Assembly (NCBI RefSeq): GCF_024609245.1
Contig: NZ_JANJYH010000002.1
Span: 1 to 64,000 of the forward strand
DNA: 64,000 nucleotides
From: Haloarchaeobius sp. FL176
GTDB lineage: Archaea > Halobacteriota > Halobacteria > Halobacteriales > Natrialbaceae
Reading direction: 5' to 3'
Under the pieces are notes generated by a model, which made no database searches, had not been told where the DNA came from, and worked only from the letters and a program-made list of their open reading frames with translations. The translations under genes were made by a program, and so were the position numbers. Each line of letters starts with the position of its first letter. Within the stretch, counting starts at the first letter, position 1. Positions 9,558-15,857 of this stretch are shown piece by piece.

Positions 9558-9803
9558 TCACTCCCTCGCGAGTCTAAGCTTCTCCTCACTGAGATTCATC
9601 AACATCTCTGCCTTCGGACCTGCCCGCCAAATTGAACTCCCTTCTGAGGACCGCTGGAGCCAATCGTAAGCCTCTGCCTCTCGGCACACGCGGCGAACGG
9701 TTGAACGTTCGTTTTCCTTGAATGGGAGGTCGGTGAGTTTGAATTTGCCTGTGCGAACGGTCTGTTCAAGTGTGGCATTCCAAGCCGCGTCACGTAAGGT
9801 CAT
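9558..9803 (-). CDS. Small winged-helix-like protein
   Basis: 81 residues. The segment from LTDLPF to AEML (about residues 22-69) reads as a compact helix-turn-helix with a wing: a helix rich in arginine (STVRRVCREAEAYDWLQR), then SSIWRAGPKAEML. It precedes the 205-residue gene by one base and probably shares its mRNA. A role as DNA-binding partner or autoregulator of this pair is inferred from size and fold only. Confidence 0.5.
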   Translation of the reverse strand: MTLRDAAWNATLEQTVRTGKFKLTDLPFKENERSTVRRVCREAEAYDWLQRSSEGSSIWRAGPKAEMLMNLSEEKLRLARE

Positions 9804-9906
9804 GATGCTCGACTCTAGTAGGGTGGCTACGTATTTGAATCAGGAACTTTATTTCCTACCTATTTCCGGGAACAAACCATAGCAGTTTGCCTGTGTTCTG
9901 GAGGAT

Positions 9907-10062
9907 ATGCCGTCCTACCCTCCAACTTTGACAGATGGTACTCATCGCTATCTGCATGAAGAAGGTGAATTCTATATTTGCCAATCGTGTGGTCGCAAAA
10001 CGAGCGCTCGTGCCATCCGTGAACGACTGCACTTCCATCGCTGTAAATCCGGAAGACGTTGA
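9907..10062 (+). CDS. 51-residue C2HC zinc-finger protein
   Basis: Complete short frame with ATG at 9907 and TGA at 10060-10062. The product has C25-x2-C28 and H42-x-H44-x-C46, with a basic helix (RKTSARAIRERLHFHRC) between, the layout of a single zinc finger. It is the only plus-strand gene among minus-strand neighbours. Tiny zinc-finger proteins are abundant in haloarchaea and their viruses. DNA or RNA binding is likely but unproven. Confidence 0.5.
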   Translation: MPSYPPTLTDGTHRYLHEEGEFYICQSCGRKTSARAIRERLHFHRCKSGRR

Positions 10063-10102
10063 GAAGTCAGTCTAAGTCGACTGCAAGTCCTAGACGACGA
10101 TA

Positions 10103-10243
10103 TTATCCGACCGCACAATCCGGGCAAAGCTGAGTTCGACGGTCAGCGACCCGTTTGCAATCGAAGTGATGCGTCAGTAGAACGTCGACGTACTCGATAT
10201 ACCCGTGAATGACCGTCTCGAACATCGCGCACGCCATTTTCAT
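10103..10243 (-). CDS. 46-residue cysteine-rich protein, third gene of micro-operon
   Basis: ATG at 10243 overlaps the stop of the preceding gene in an ATGA junction. The product starts MKMACAMFET and ends with C29, C40-x2-C43 and nearby H25-H26, a plausible zinc site (CPDC close to the C-terminus). Too short for most gene finders. The four-base overlap, identical in form to the junction before it, is the main evidence for translation. Function unknown. Confidence 0.5.
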   Translation of the reverse strand: MKMACAMFETVIHGYIEYVDVLLTHHFDCKRVADRRTQLCPDCAVG

Positions 10244-10467
10244 GGCCTCGGTATACCGGGGGGTAAGCATTCGTCACAGTAGGAGACGAATCCTGAGCCA
10301 GTCGGCGGTCCTTGGCCGTCGTACGCCCACCACCTGCATTGTATGATAGTCGCATCAGGGGATATCATAGTGCCGCAGTTGTTACACTGCGTCTCGACGA
10401 GCTTGCGCTTCCCCCGGTCTTCACGGAGCATCCTTGTAGCCCGTTTGTTTTTGTCTTCGTCGCTCAT
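10240..10467 (-). CDS. 75-residue double-CxxC zinc protein, second gene of micro-operon
   Basis: Starts MSDEDKNKRATRM and contains CNNCG near residue 28 and YCDEC near residue 67, which together can form one four-cysteine zinc ribbon. ATG at 10467 is chosen over an upstream in-frame ATG because it forms an ATGA overlap with the stop of the preceding gene. The N-terminal third is basic and helical. Similar CPxCG-type mini-proteins are common in haloarchaea. Likely nucleic-acid or protein binding; specific role unknown. Confidence 0.62.
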   Translation of the reverse strand: MSDEDKNKRATRMLREDRGKRKLVETQCNNCGTMISPDATIIQCRWWAYDGQGPPTGSGFVSYCDECLPPGIPRP

Positions 10468-10619
10468 CGGTGTTCGGCGAAAGCAGTTACTCGTTCCTTC
10501 GTTCGGAGCCACTTCCACTCGTTGTGAGCAGCGGTAACTACGTCTTTGAGATTATCTTCGTGACCTCCGCTCACGAGGACGATTGTTCCGTCGTTTTGTA
10601 GGAGACATTGTCTCTCCAT
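10464..10619 (-). CDS. 51-residue protein, first gene of micro-operon
   Basis: ATG at 10619, TGA overlapping the next start as ATGA. The product begins MERQCLLQNDGTIVLVSGG and continues with an amphipathic helix (DNLKDVVTAAHNEWKWLRT). No family recognised. A TATA-like TTATTT at 10648-10643 sits 24-29 nt upstream, so the transcript is probably leaderless and starts this three-gene unit. Confidence 0.5.
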   Translation of the reverse strand: MERQCLLQNDGTIVLVSGGHEDNLKDVVTAAHNEWKWLRTKERVTAFAEHR

Positions 10620-10642
10620 ACGAAGCGGAGGGGTCCATCGAG

Positions 10643-10648
10643 AAATAA
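10643..10648 (-). promoter_or_regulatory. TATA-like box of the micro-operon
   Basis: TTATTT on the minus strand, 24-29 nt ahead of the ATG at 10619, the usual spacing for leaderless haloarchaeal genes. Confidence 0.4.
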
Positions 10649-10790
10649 GAGCGAGAGTTTAGTCCATACTCGTAACTAGACCATGAAAAGAAGGATGTAC
10701 CACTATTGGTCAGGTTCTACCCATCCCCATAACCCGGTATTTGTATTAGGGATTACACAGGCCGTAGCGAATTTGGCGGGACATTCAGGG

Positions 10791-10812
10791 TCTCAGCCTT
10801 AGAAGGCTGAGA
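10791..10812. repeat. Perfect hairpin resembling the tRNA-His anticodon arm
   Basis: TCTCAGCCTT-AG-AAGGCTGAGA, 10-bp arms. It shares TCTCAGCCT and AAGGCTGA with the anticodon arm of the neighbouring tRNA-His (10879-10899), the loop being changed. It could be a tRNA-derived scar, an integrase site or a terminator. Confidence 0.6.
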
Positions 10813-10825
10813 GGTAAATCTAAAG

Positions 10826-10839
10826 TGCCGAATTCGGCA
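10826..10839. repeat. Perfect 14-bp palindrome
   Basis: TGCCGAATTCGGCA between the tRNA-His 3' end and the accessory segment. A protein-binding site or remnant of the integration junction are both possible. Confidence 0.5.
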
Positions 10840-10852
10840 GGTAGAAGCTTAG

Positions 10853-10926
10853 GTCCGGGTGCGAGAATCGAACCCGCGTCTCAGCCTCCACAAGGCTGAA
10901 GGATAGTCCACTACCCTAACCCGGAC
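10853..10926 (-). tRNA. tRNA-His (GTG)
   Basis: 74 nt cloverleaf. The anticodon loop is TTGTGGA giving anticodon GTG. The acceptor stem pairs over eight positions, with an encoded G-1 facing C73, the signature of tRNA-His. The T arm is GCGGG-TTCGATT-CTCGC with one G-T pair. No CCA is encoded. Its 3' end faces the AT-richer accessory segment, as expected for an integration target. Confidence 0.95.
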
Positions 10927-11048
10927 ACGCACCAGAACGTACCCGGGTCGAACTAAAATACGTTACGACTCGATTGAGGCTCCGTCATGCGGTGTCACGG
11001 TCCGAACCGCGACGCTTTTGCCCGTCACGACGCTATCGTGGGCCAAGC

Positions 11049-11507
11049 GTGGCCATCACGGACAAGATCTACGTCAAGAACCACCGGCAGCTGAGCTCGC
11101 AGCTCGACACGAACATCCCGAAAGGCGTGTTCAAGGGCGCGACGCTCGACATGCTGTTCAACGGTGGTGAGGCGCTGGAGAAGCTCGACGAGACGACGCG
11201 CGAGCGCATCCTCGACTTCTCGAAGGACTTCATGGACTGCGGCTGCGACAACAGCCCGTACTGTGGCCACCCCGAGGAGAAGTTCGTGCGGTACCTCCTC
11301 GAACTTCGCGCCCAGGGCCTTCGCCCGTCGGCCATCGTCGACGTGATGGGTGACGACTACATGGTGTACGCCTACGAGGGGGACGTCCTCTCGTTCCTCG
11401 ACAACTCGGTCCGTACGCTGGAGGCGATGGAGGAACTGGCCCGGGTCGACGGCGACGAGGACGCCCGGAAGGCGGCGAAACGCGAGAAGGAGACGCTGTC
11501 GGGTTAG
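11049..11507 (+). CDS. DUF5814-like conserved haloarchaeal protein
   Basis: 152 residues beginning at a GTG (AITDKIYVKNHRQLSSQL follows the initiator). The sequence, with CGCDNSPYCGHPEEKFVRYLLELR in the middle, matches a conserved haloarchaeal domain I recall as DUF5814, sometimes attached to helicases; here it stands alone. The cysteines (D-C-G-C and Y-C-G-H) could bind a metal. GTG was chosen because the longer open frame upstream is arginine-rich and runs into the tRNA promoter. It converges on the ribbon-helix-helix gene with overlapping stop codons. Confidence 0.7.
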   Translation: MAITDKIYVKNHRQLSSQLDTNIPKGVFKGATLDMLFNGGEALEKLDETTRERILDFSKDFMDCGCDNSPYCGHPEEKFVRYLLELRAQGLRPSAIVDVMGDDYMVYAYEGDVLSFLDNSVRTLEAMEELARVDGDEDARKAAKREKETLSG

Positions 11508-11917
11508 CCGAGCTGGTACGGTTCGTCGTCCTCGTCCTCGGCCCCGTCGAGGTCCTCGAGGTGGATGACCTCCTCGTCGTTCTCGTCGTCGACGCGCTCG
11601 CGGAGATAGGTGACGTACTGCTTGTACTCGTCGAGCTGGTCCCGCAGATGCTCGGCTTCGAGTTCGAGCCGCTCGTGCTCGCGGACGAAGCTCTTCGGTA
11701 CTTCGACCTTCGGCGGCCACGCCTCGTCGACCGACGCCTCCTCCGGCGCTTCGTGCTCGGGCACCACCGCGACCTGCCCGTCGTGGGCGACGAGCATGTC
11801 GACGTAGTCACGGAACACCGCCGACAGCGAGATGTCTCGCTCCTCCGCGATCTCCTGTAGCGTCTCGAACGCGTCCTCGTTGACGCGGAACGAGACCGTC
11901 TTGTTCTTGTTGCCCAT
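11504..11917 (-). CDS. Ribbon-helix-helix DNA-binding protein with acidic coiled-coil tail
   Basis: 137 residues. The N-terminus NKNKTVSFRVNEDAFETL plus EERDISLSAVFRDYVD is a CopG/Arc-type ribbon-helix-helix (residues 1-45). Residues 75-115 are a charged coiled coil (FVREHERLELEAEHLRDQL) and the tail is very acidic. ATG at 11917 gives the family start MGNKNK. Probably a dimeric transcription factor; its target is unknown. It overlaps the convergent gene at the stop codons. Confidence 0.75.
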   Translation of the reverse strand: MGNKNKTVSFRVNEDAFETLQEIAEERDISLSAVFRDYVDMLVAHDGQVAVVPEHEAPEEASVDEAWPPKVEVPKSFVREHERLELEAEHLRDQLDEYKQYVTYLRERVDDENDEEVIHLEDLDGAEDEDDEPYQLG

Positions 11918-11997
11918 GCTACCCGTAACTGTCACACAGCCACTTGAACGTTCGTCAGACGCTAGACGCGGTCCTCGAAAAAACGGTGTTCGTCAGC

Positions 11998-12597
11998 TCA
12001 GGCCGTCGCTTCCGGCTCGTCCTCGGCGACGCCGTCGAGGCTCTCCAGCGCGGTCAGGACCTCCTCGCGGTAGCTGTCGAGCAGGCTCGCGTCGTAGCGT
12101 TCGGTCGCCATCGCGGCGTACTCGTTGGTGTCGTCGTCGAACGCCTCGATGCGGTCGAGAGTCCGGTCGGCCGTCTCGACGACCCAGCGGTCCCGGGTTC
12201 CCTCGTCGACGGCGGTGATGGACTCCGGCCGCAGCGAGACGTTGATGCTGCCGTCGTCGGTCTCGAACGTCCGGGGCTTGCCGACGACCGAGACGTACGC
12301 CGGCGGCTCCGTGTCCCGCAGGAACGCCGCTGCCTCGGGCTGGTACTGCCCGGCGTAGATGAAGAACGTGCCCGTGGGGTCGACCACGCGGCCGCGCCAG
12401 TACTCCGAGTCGTCGCCGATGTCCTCGGTCTCGGTGAGCGTGCCGACGACGAACACGCGGTTCGCGCGGTCGCCCGTCGGCAGGAGCGCGAAGTTCGGGG
12501 CGCGCTCCTCGTCGGACTCCTTGAACGTGTACGTCGCGTCGTTGAACTCGCGTGCGAAGACGCGCTTGGCGACTTCGCGGGTGGGTGCCTGGCTCAT
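11998..12597 (-). CDS. rpap3: RPA-associated protein Rpap3
   Basis: 199 residues of the RPA-associated (COG3390) family: REVAKRVFAREFNDATYTF at the N-terminus, an OB-fold core (VFVVGTLTETEDIG, YWRGRVVDPTGTFFIYAGQY) and a helical C-terminus. In haloarchaea it is co-transcribed with RPA3 and takes part in single-strand DNA binding during repair. ATG at 12597 follows the rpa3 stop after a single base, so translation is probably coupled. Confidence 0.9.
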   Translation of the reverse strand: MSQAPTREVAKRVFAREFNDATYTFKESDEERAPNFALLPTGDRANRVFVVGTLTETEDIGDDSEYWRGRVVDPTGTFFIYAGQYQPEAAAFLRDTEPPAYVSVVGKPRTFETDDGSINVSLRPESITAVDEGTRDRWVVETADRTLDRIEAFDDDTNEYAAMATERYDASLLDSYREEVLTALESLDGVAEDEPEATA

Positions 12598-12598
12598 G

Positions 12599-13528
12599 TC
12601 ACATCGACCTCGCTCGGATGAGCGTCGCCTCGGTGTCCGGACGCTCGGTAAGTTCCTCGACGGAGTCGGCCAGCACGTAGCGGCCGAACGTCGGGCCCGT
12701 CACGCGGTAGTACACTCCCATGACCTCGTCGGCGATCTCCTCGGCGACGACGGTCGTGTCGAGTGCGTCCATGGCCATGTCCTTGGCCTCCTCCAGCGAG
12801 ATCTCCGCGACGTCCTCCGTCGCGGCCTCGTTGAAGATGACCTCGTGGGCGTCGACGCCGTCGTCGACGACCGCCTTGATGCGCAGGTCGAAGGTCCCCT
12901 CGACCTCGCCGTGTTCCGCACAGCGCCCGTTCTGCAGGACGCGCGTGCAGTCCTCCTCCGGACAGCGCTTGATGAGGCCCGAGCCGGACTGGATGTCGAC
13001 GAGCGCGCCCTCGATGGTCACGTCGTCGTCGCCGACCTCGATCTCCTCGTCGAGCTCCTCGATGGTCGTGGTCCGGTTGAGCTTCACGGAGTACTGGCCC
13101 TCGTACTCGTCGGTGACGACGTTCGAGAGGCGGTAGACCGTGCCCTCCTCCAGTTCGGGTAGCTCGGAGGTGGTGAAGGAGACGAACTTCTTGGTGCCGG
13201 ACTCGTCGCCGACCAGCCCGACCTGGGCGATGGAATCGGAACGGGGCTCCCAGAGCTGGGTGACCTTCACCGTCAGGTCGACCCACTGCTCGTCCTGGTC
13301 GATGTCGCCCAGTTCGACCGCCTGGCTGGAGCCGCCCGCGAGCTCGTCGCGGTCGACACCGGTCTCGTCGACGTAGTGGCTCCGGACGCTGCGCGTTGCC
13401 TCGTCCATCGGCACCTTGAACTCGTCGACCAGCCGTTCCAGCCGCTCCTCGATTTCGTCGACGGACACGTCCGCGTGTCCGGAGAACTGTTCGTGTAAGT
13501 CTTCGGCGTGCTGTCGCACATCGGTCAT
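12599..13528 (-). CDS. rpa3: Replication protein A, RPA3 type
   Basis: 309 residues, single-strand DNA-binding protein for replication and repair. After a helical N-terminus (about 1-70) comes an OB fold (WVDLTVKVTQLWEPRSDSIAQ) and a zinc finger, C-x4-C then C-x2-H (RCPEEDCTRV, GRCAEHG), near residues 185-205. Length matches RPA3-type proteins with one OB fold plus zinc finger rather than RPA1/RPA2. It heads the rpa3-rpap3 operon. A TATA box TTTAAATA at 13595-13588 lies about 60 nt upstream, implying a leader of roughly 35 nt. Confidence 0.92.
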   Translation of the reverse strand: MTDVRQHAEDLHEQFSGHADVSVDEIEERLERLVDEFKVPMDEATRSVRSHYVDETGVDRDELAGGSSQAVELGDIDQDEQWVDLTVKVTQLWEPRSDSIAQVGLVGDESGTKKFVSFTTSELPELEEGTVYRLSNVVTDEYEGQYSVKLNRTTTIEELDEEIEVGDDDVTIEGALVDIQSGSGLIKRCPEEDCTRVLQNGRCAEHGEVEGTFDLRIKAVVDDGVDAHEVIFNEAATEDVAEISLEEAKDMAMDALDTTVVAEEIADEVMGVYYRVTGPTFGRYVLADSVEELTERPDTEATLIRARSM

Positions 13529-13587
13529 GGTTGGCTCTGTCTCCGCGTGTGTTCAGTGGGAGACGTATCGACGTTGGGCCGCGATGG

Positions 13588-13595
13588 TATTTAAA
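13588..13595 (-). promoter_or_regulatory. TATA box of rpa3 operon
   Basis: TTTAAATA on the minus strand, the only strong TATA-like sequence in the gap 13529-13798; its distance to the rpa3 ATG implies a short 5' leader. Confidence 0.55.
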
Positions 13596-13798
13596 CTGTG
13601 CCAAGCGCGGTGAAAGTGAAACGGGTGTCGAGACGCCAGACCGGGACATTCGGGCCGGAGCCGTCGGAATACGCCGGTTCGACGCGGGCGGAGGTGGACG
13701 ACCGACGCGACTTTGTGGCCCGCCACGTTACGGTCGTCCATGTCAACGGGCTCGTGTCGACCCCGCGCCGGAACGCCCGCCACCTGGCGGTGGTCACG

Positions 13799-14077
13799 GT
13801 GAGCGACGACTCCGGCATCGGCGGCTACCTCCGGCGGGCCATCCGCTCGGCCGGCCGGCAGCACGAGGAGTCCCGCGAGCAGTTCACCGCGGGCCGGACG
13901 GTGAACCGGCTCCCGGCCGACGAGCACGGCCGGGCGAAGATCGTCTGCCGTCGTCACGCCGACAAACGCGCCGTCATGCTCTCCGAGGAGGGCGTCCCGC
14001 CGTGTTTCGACGGCGAGAACCGCGACTGCCAGGGCTGTCTGGAGGACATCCGCGAGGGAGTGATAGAGACGTGGTGA
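13799..14077 (+). CDS. DUF7091-like small protein
   Basis: 92 residues from GTG at 13799 (SDDSGIGGYLRRAIRSAG follows). The middle holds RAKIVCRRHADKRAV and the C-terminus CFDGENRDCQGCLEDI, i.e. four cysteines and a histidine that could bind zinc. I recall this pattern as the haloarchaeal DUF7091 family. The longer upstream frame is arginine/valine-rich and not conserved-looking, hence the start choice. It overlaps the following nucleotidyltransferase gene in a GTGA junction, so the two are co-translated. Function unknown. Confidence 0.72.
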   Translation: MSDDSGIGGYLRRAIRSAGRQHEESREQFTAGRTVNRLPADEHGRAKIVCRRHADKRAVMLSEEGVPPCFDGENRDCQGCLEDIREGVIETW

Positions 14078-15099
14078 CGACGGTCGCGCTGGTACTCGCC
14101 GGCGGCACCGGCACCCGGCTCTACCCCGCCAGCAGGGCAGACCGCCCGAAGCAGTTCCTCGACTTCGGCGGCGACCGCTCGCTGCTCGCCCGCACGGTCG
14201 ACCGCGTCGCCTTCGCCGACGAGACGTACGTGCTCACGGGCGAGCGCTACGCCGACGCGGTCCGCGAGCACGCCCCCCGCGCCGGCGTGCTGGTCGAACC
14301 CGCGGGGAAAGATACGGGACCGGCACTCGCCTACGCTGCCCGCCGCATCAGGGAGCAGGTCGACGACGCCGTCCTCGTCTGCGTGCCGAGTGATCACCAC
14401 GTCGACGGCGATTTCGCGACCGTCGCGGAACACGCCTGCGACGTGGCGGTCGAGACGGACGGGCTGGTGACGATGGGCGTCGAGCCGACGCGTCCCGCGA
14501 CTGGCTACGGCTACATCGAGCCCGCCGGGGGCTTCGAGGGCGGCGGCGGCGACCCCGCCGGCGGCGTCGCCCGCGTCGCGTCCTTCCTGGAGAAACCCGA
14601 CGAGGCGACCGCTCGCGAGCTGGTCGATGCGGGCTGCCTCTGGAACGCCGGTATCTTCGCGTGGACGCCCGACGCCTTCCTCCGTGAGTGTCGGAACACG
14701 CCGCTTGCACCCATCGCGACGGCCGACGACCCCGCCGAGGGCTTCGCCCGCGCCGAGAGCGTCAGCGTCGACTACGCCGTGCTCGAACGCACCGACGAGG
14801 CGTACGTCGTCCCGGCGACGTTCGACTGGGACGACCTCGGCGCGTGGGACGCGCTGGAGCGGCTGACCGACGCGGGGCTGGGGGTCGAGGAGCTGGACGG
14901 GAACGCGGTGCTCGGCGATGGGCTCAGTATCGACGCGTCGGGGAACGTCGTCGCCAGCGACGGAAAGCACGTCTCGCTCGTCGGCGTGGACGACCTCGTC
15001 GTCGCGGCCTTCGACGACCGGGTGCTCGTCGTGCCGAAAGCGGAGGCACAGCGGGTGCGCGAGGTCGTGAGCGAACTGCGGGATGAGAACCTGTTCTGA
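14074..15099 (+). CDS. Mannose-1-phosphate guanylyltransferase
   Basis: 341 residues. Nucleotidyltransferase that makes GDP-mannose from mannose-1-phosphate and GTP in the cytoplasm, feeding glycosylation. The signature LVLAGGTGTRLYPASR plus PKQFL is at residues 5-30; VCVPSDHHV, GYGYIEP, FLEKPD and LWNAGIFAW are the usual sugar-binding and metal motifs. It lacks the isomerase half found in bacterial bifunctional ManC. GTG at 14074 overlaps the upstream stop as GTGA; GTG at 14071 is an alternative. Sugar specificity is inferred from family. Confidence 0.9.
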   Translation: MTTVALVLAGGTGTRLYPASRADRPKQFLDFGGDRSLLARTVDRVAFADETYVLTGERYADAVREHAPRAGVLVEPAGKDTGPALAYAARRIREQVDDAVLVCVPSDHHVDGDFATVAEHACDVAVETDGLVTMGVEPTRPATGYGYIEPAGGFEGGGGDPAGGVARVASFLEKPDEATARELVDAGCLWNAGIFAWTPDAFLRECRNTPLAPIATADDPAEGFARAESVSVDYAVLERTDEAYVVPATFDWDDLGAWDALERLTDAGLGVEELDGNAVLGDGLSIDASGNVVASDGKHVSLVGVDDLVVAAFDDRVLVVPKAEAQRVREVVSELRDENLF

Positions 15100-15102
15100 C
15101 GG

Positions 15103-15543
15103 TCACCCGTCCGGATTGACGGTCTGCAATCCACGGTCGCTCGCGATTGCGACCAGGTCGGAATCGGCGGAGACGAACACGACGTCCGTCTCGTCCCCAT
15201 CCAGCGCGAGGGCGGCGGCGAGCTGGAGATTGTCGAGGGTGCGGAGGTCGTCCTCCAGTATCAGGTCGAAGGAGAACTGCTGAATCGACTCTTCCATCGG
15301 GACGATGACGAAGTCGTCCAGCGCCTCCCTGAAGAACCCAGCGAGCAGGTCGTCGGTGTCGGACTTCGATATCTGGTCGGGATTGTGTCTGCCTGAACGC
15401 CGAGATGGTCTCGATGACGGCGAGCGGGTGATGCTCACCCGGCGGTCGTCCTCGACGAGGTCGTCGACCAGCTCGGTGCCAGGTTCCTCGTAGTACCGCT
15501 TGACGAGTGCCGACGTATCGAAGAACAGAACCTCCGTGGCCGC
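15103..15543 (-). pseudogene. Degenerate PIN-domain (VapC-like) toxin
   Basis: Frame open for about 146 residues with PIN sequence at both ends: FFDTSALVKRYY near the N-terminus (first catalytic Asp) and VVFVSADSDLVAIASDRGL near the C-terminus (last acidic residues). Between about 15427 and 15375 the expected peptide, including LAVIET with the conserved catalytic Glu, is encoded in another frame, so two compensating indels replaced some 17 residues. No ATG, GTG or TTG lies at the expected start, where GCG (15543-15541) precedes GCC-ACG-GAG. Probably inactive. A CTG start or sequencing errors are alternatives. It directly follows its antitoxin-like partner. Confidence 0.7.
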
Positions 15544-15740
15544 TACAGCCGTTCGTCGCGGTCCGCCCGGACGATCTCGGACAGGTCCTCACCCTCACTG
15601 ACCTCTCGGCGGAGTTCCTTCAGGTCGGCCTCGTCGCGGTCCGAGAGGAACTCGCGCATCCGCCGCCGGAGCGCCCCCGTCTTCGCCTTGTCCAGGAGCC
15701 GTCGCCCGTCGAACTCGGGGTCGTCCGCGGTGTCGCTCAT
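15543..15740 (-). CDS. Antitoxin-like protein paired with the PIN remnant
   Basis: 65 acidic and arginine-rich residues: MSDTADDPEFDGRRLLDKAK, then a helix RRRMREFLSDRDEADLKELR. The size, position immediately upstream of a PIN gene and helical charged content fit a VapB-type antitoxin or toxin-neutralising partner. No DNA-binding domain is obvious. The stop overlaps the presumed first codons of the PIN frame. Confidence 0.6.
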   Translation of the reverse strand: MSDTADDPEFDGRRLLDKAKTGALRRRMREFLSDRDEADLKELRREVSEGEDLSEIVRADRDERL

Positions 15741-15857
15741 GCCACAACGTCGGTCGTCGCCTCTTAAATTCCTTCGCCGGCCCAGCGACAGCGGCCGAGA
15801 GTTCGGGGAGTAGGTATATCAACTCGTAATCACAAGCGACCGAGAGAGGAGTTCCCA

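Noticed and set aside
10143-10355. 70-codon minus-strand frame overlapping the micro-operon
   Set aside because: It conflicts with two frames tied by an ATGA overlap and has no cysteine pattern or motif.
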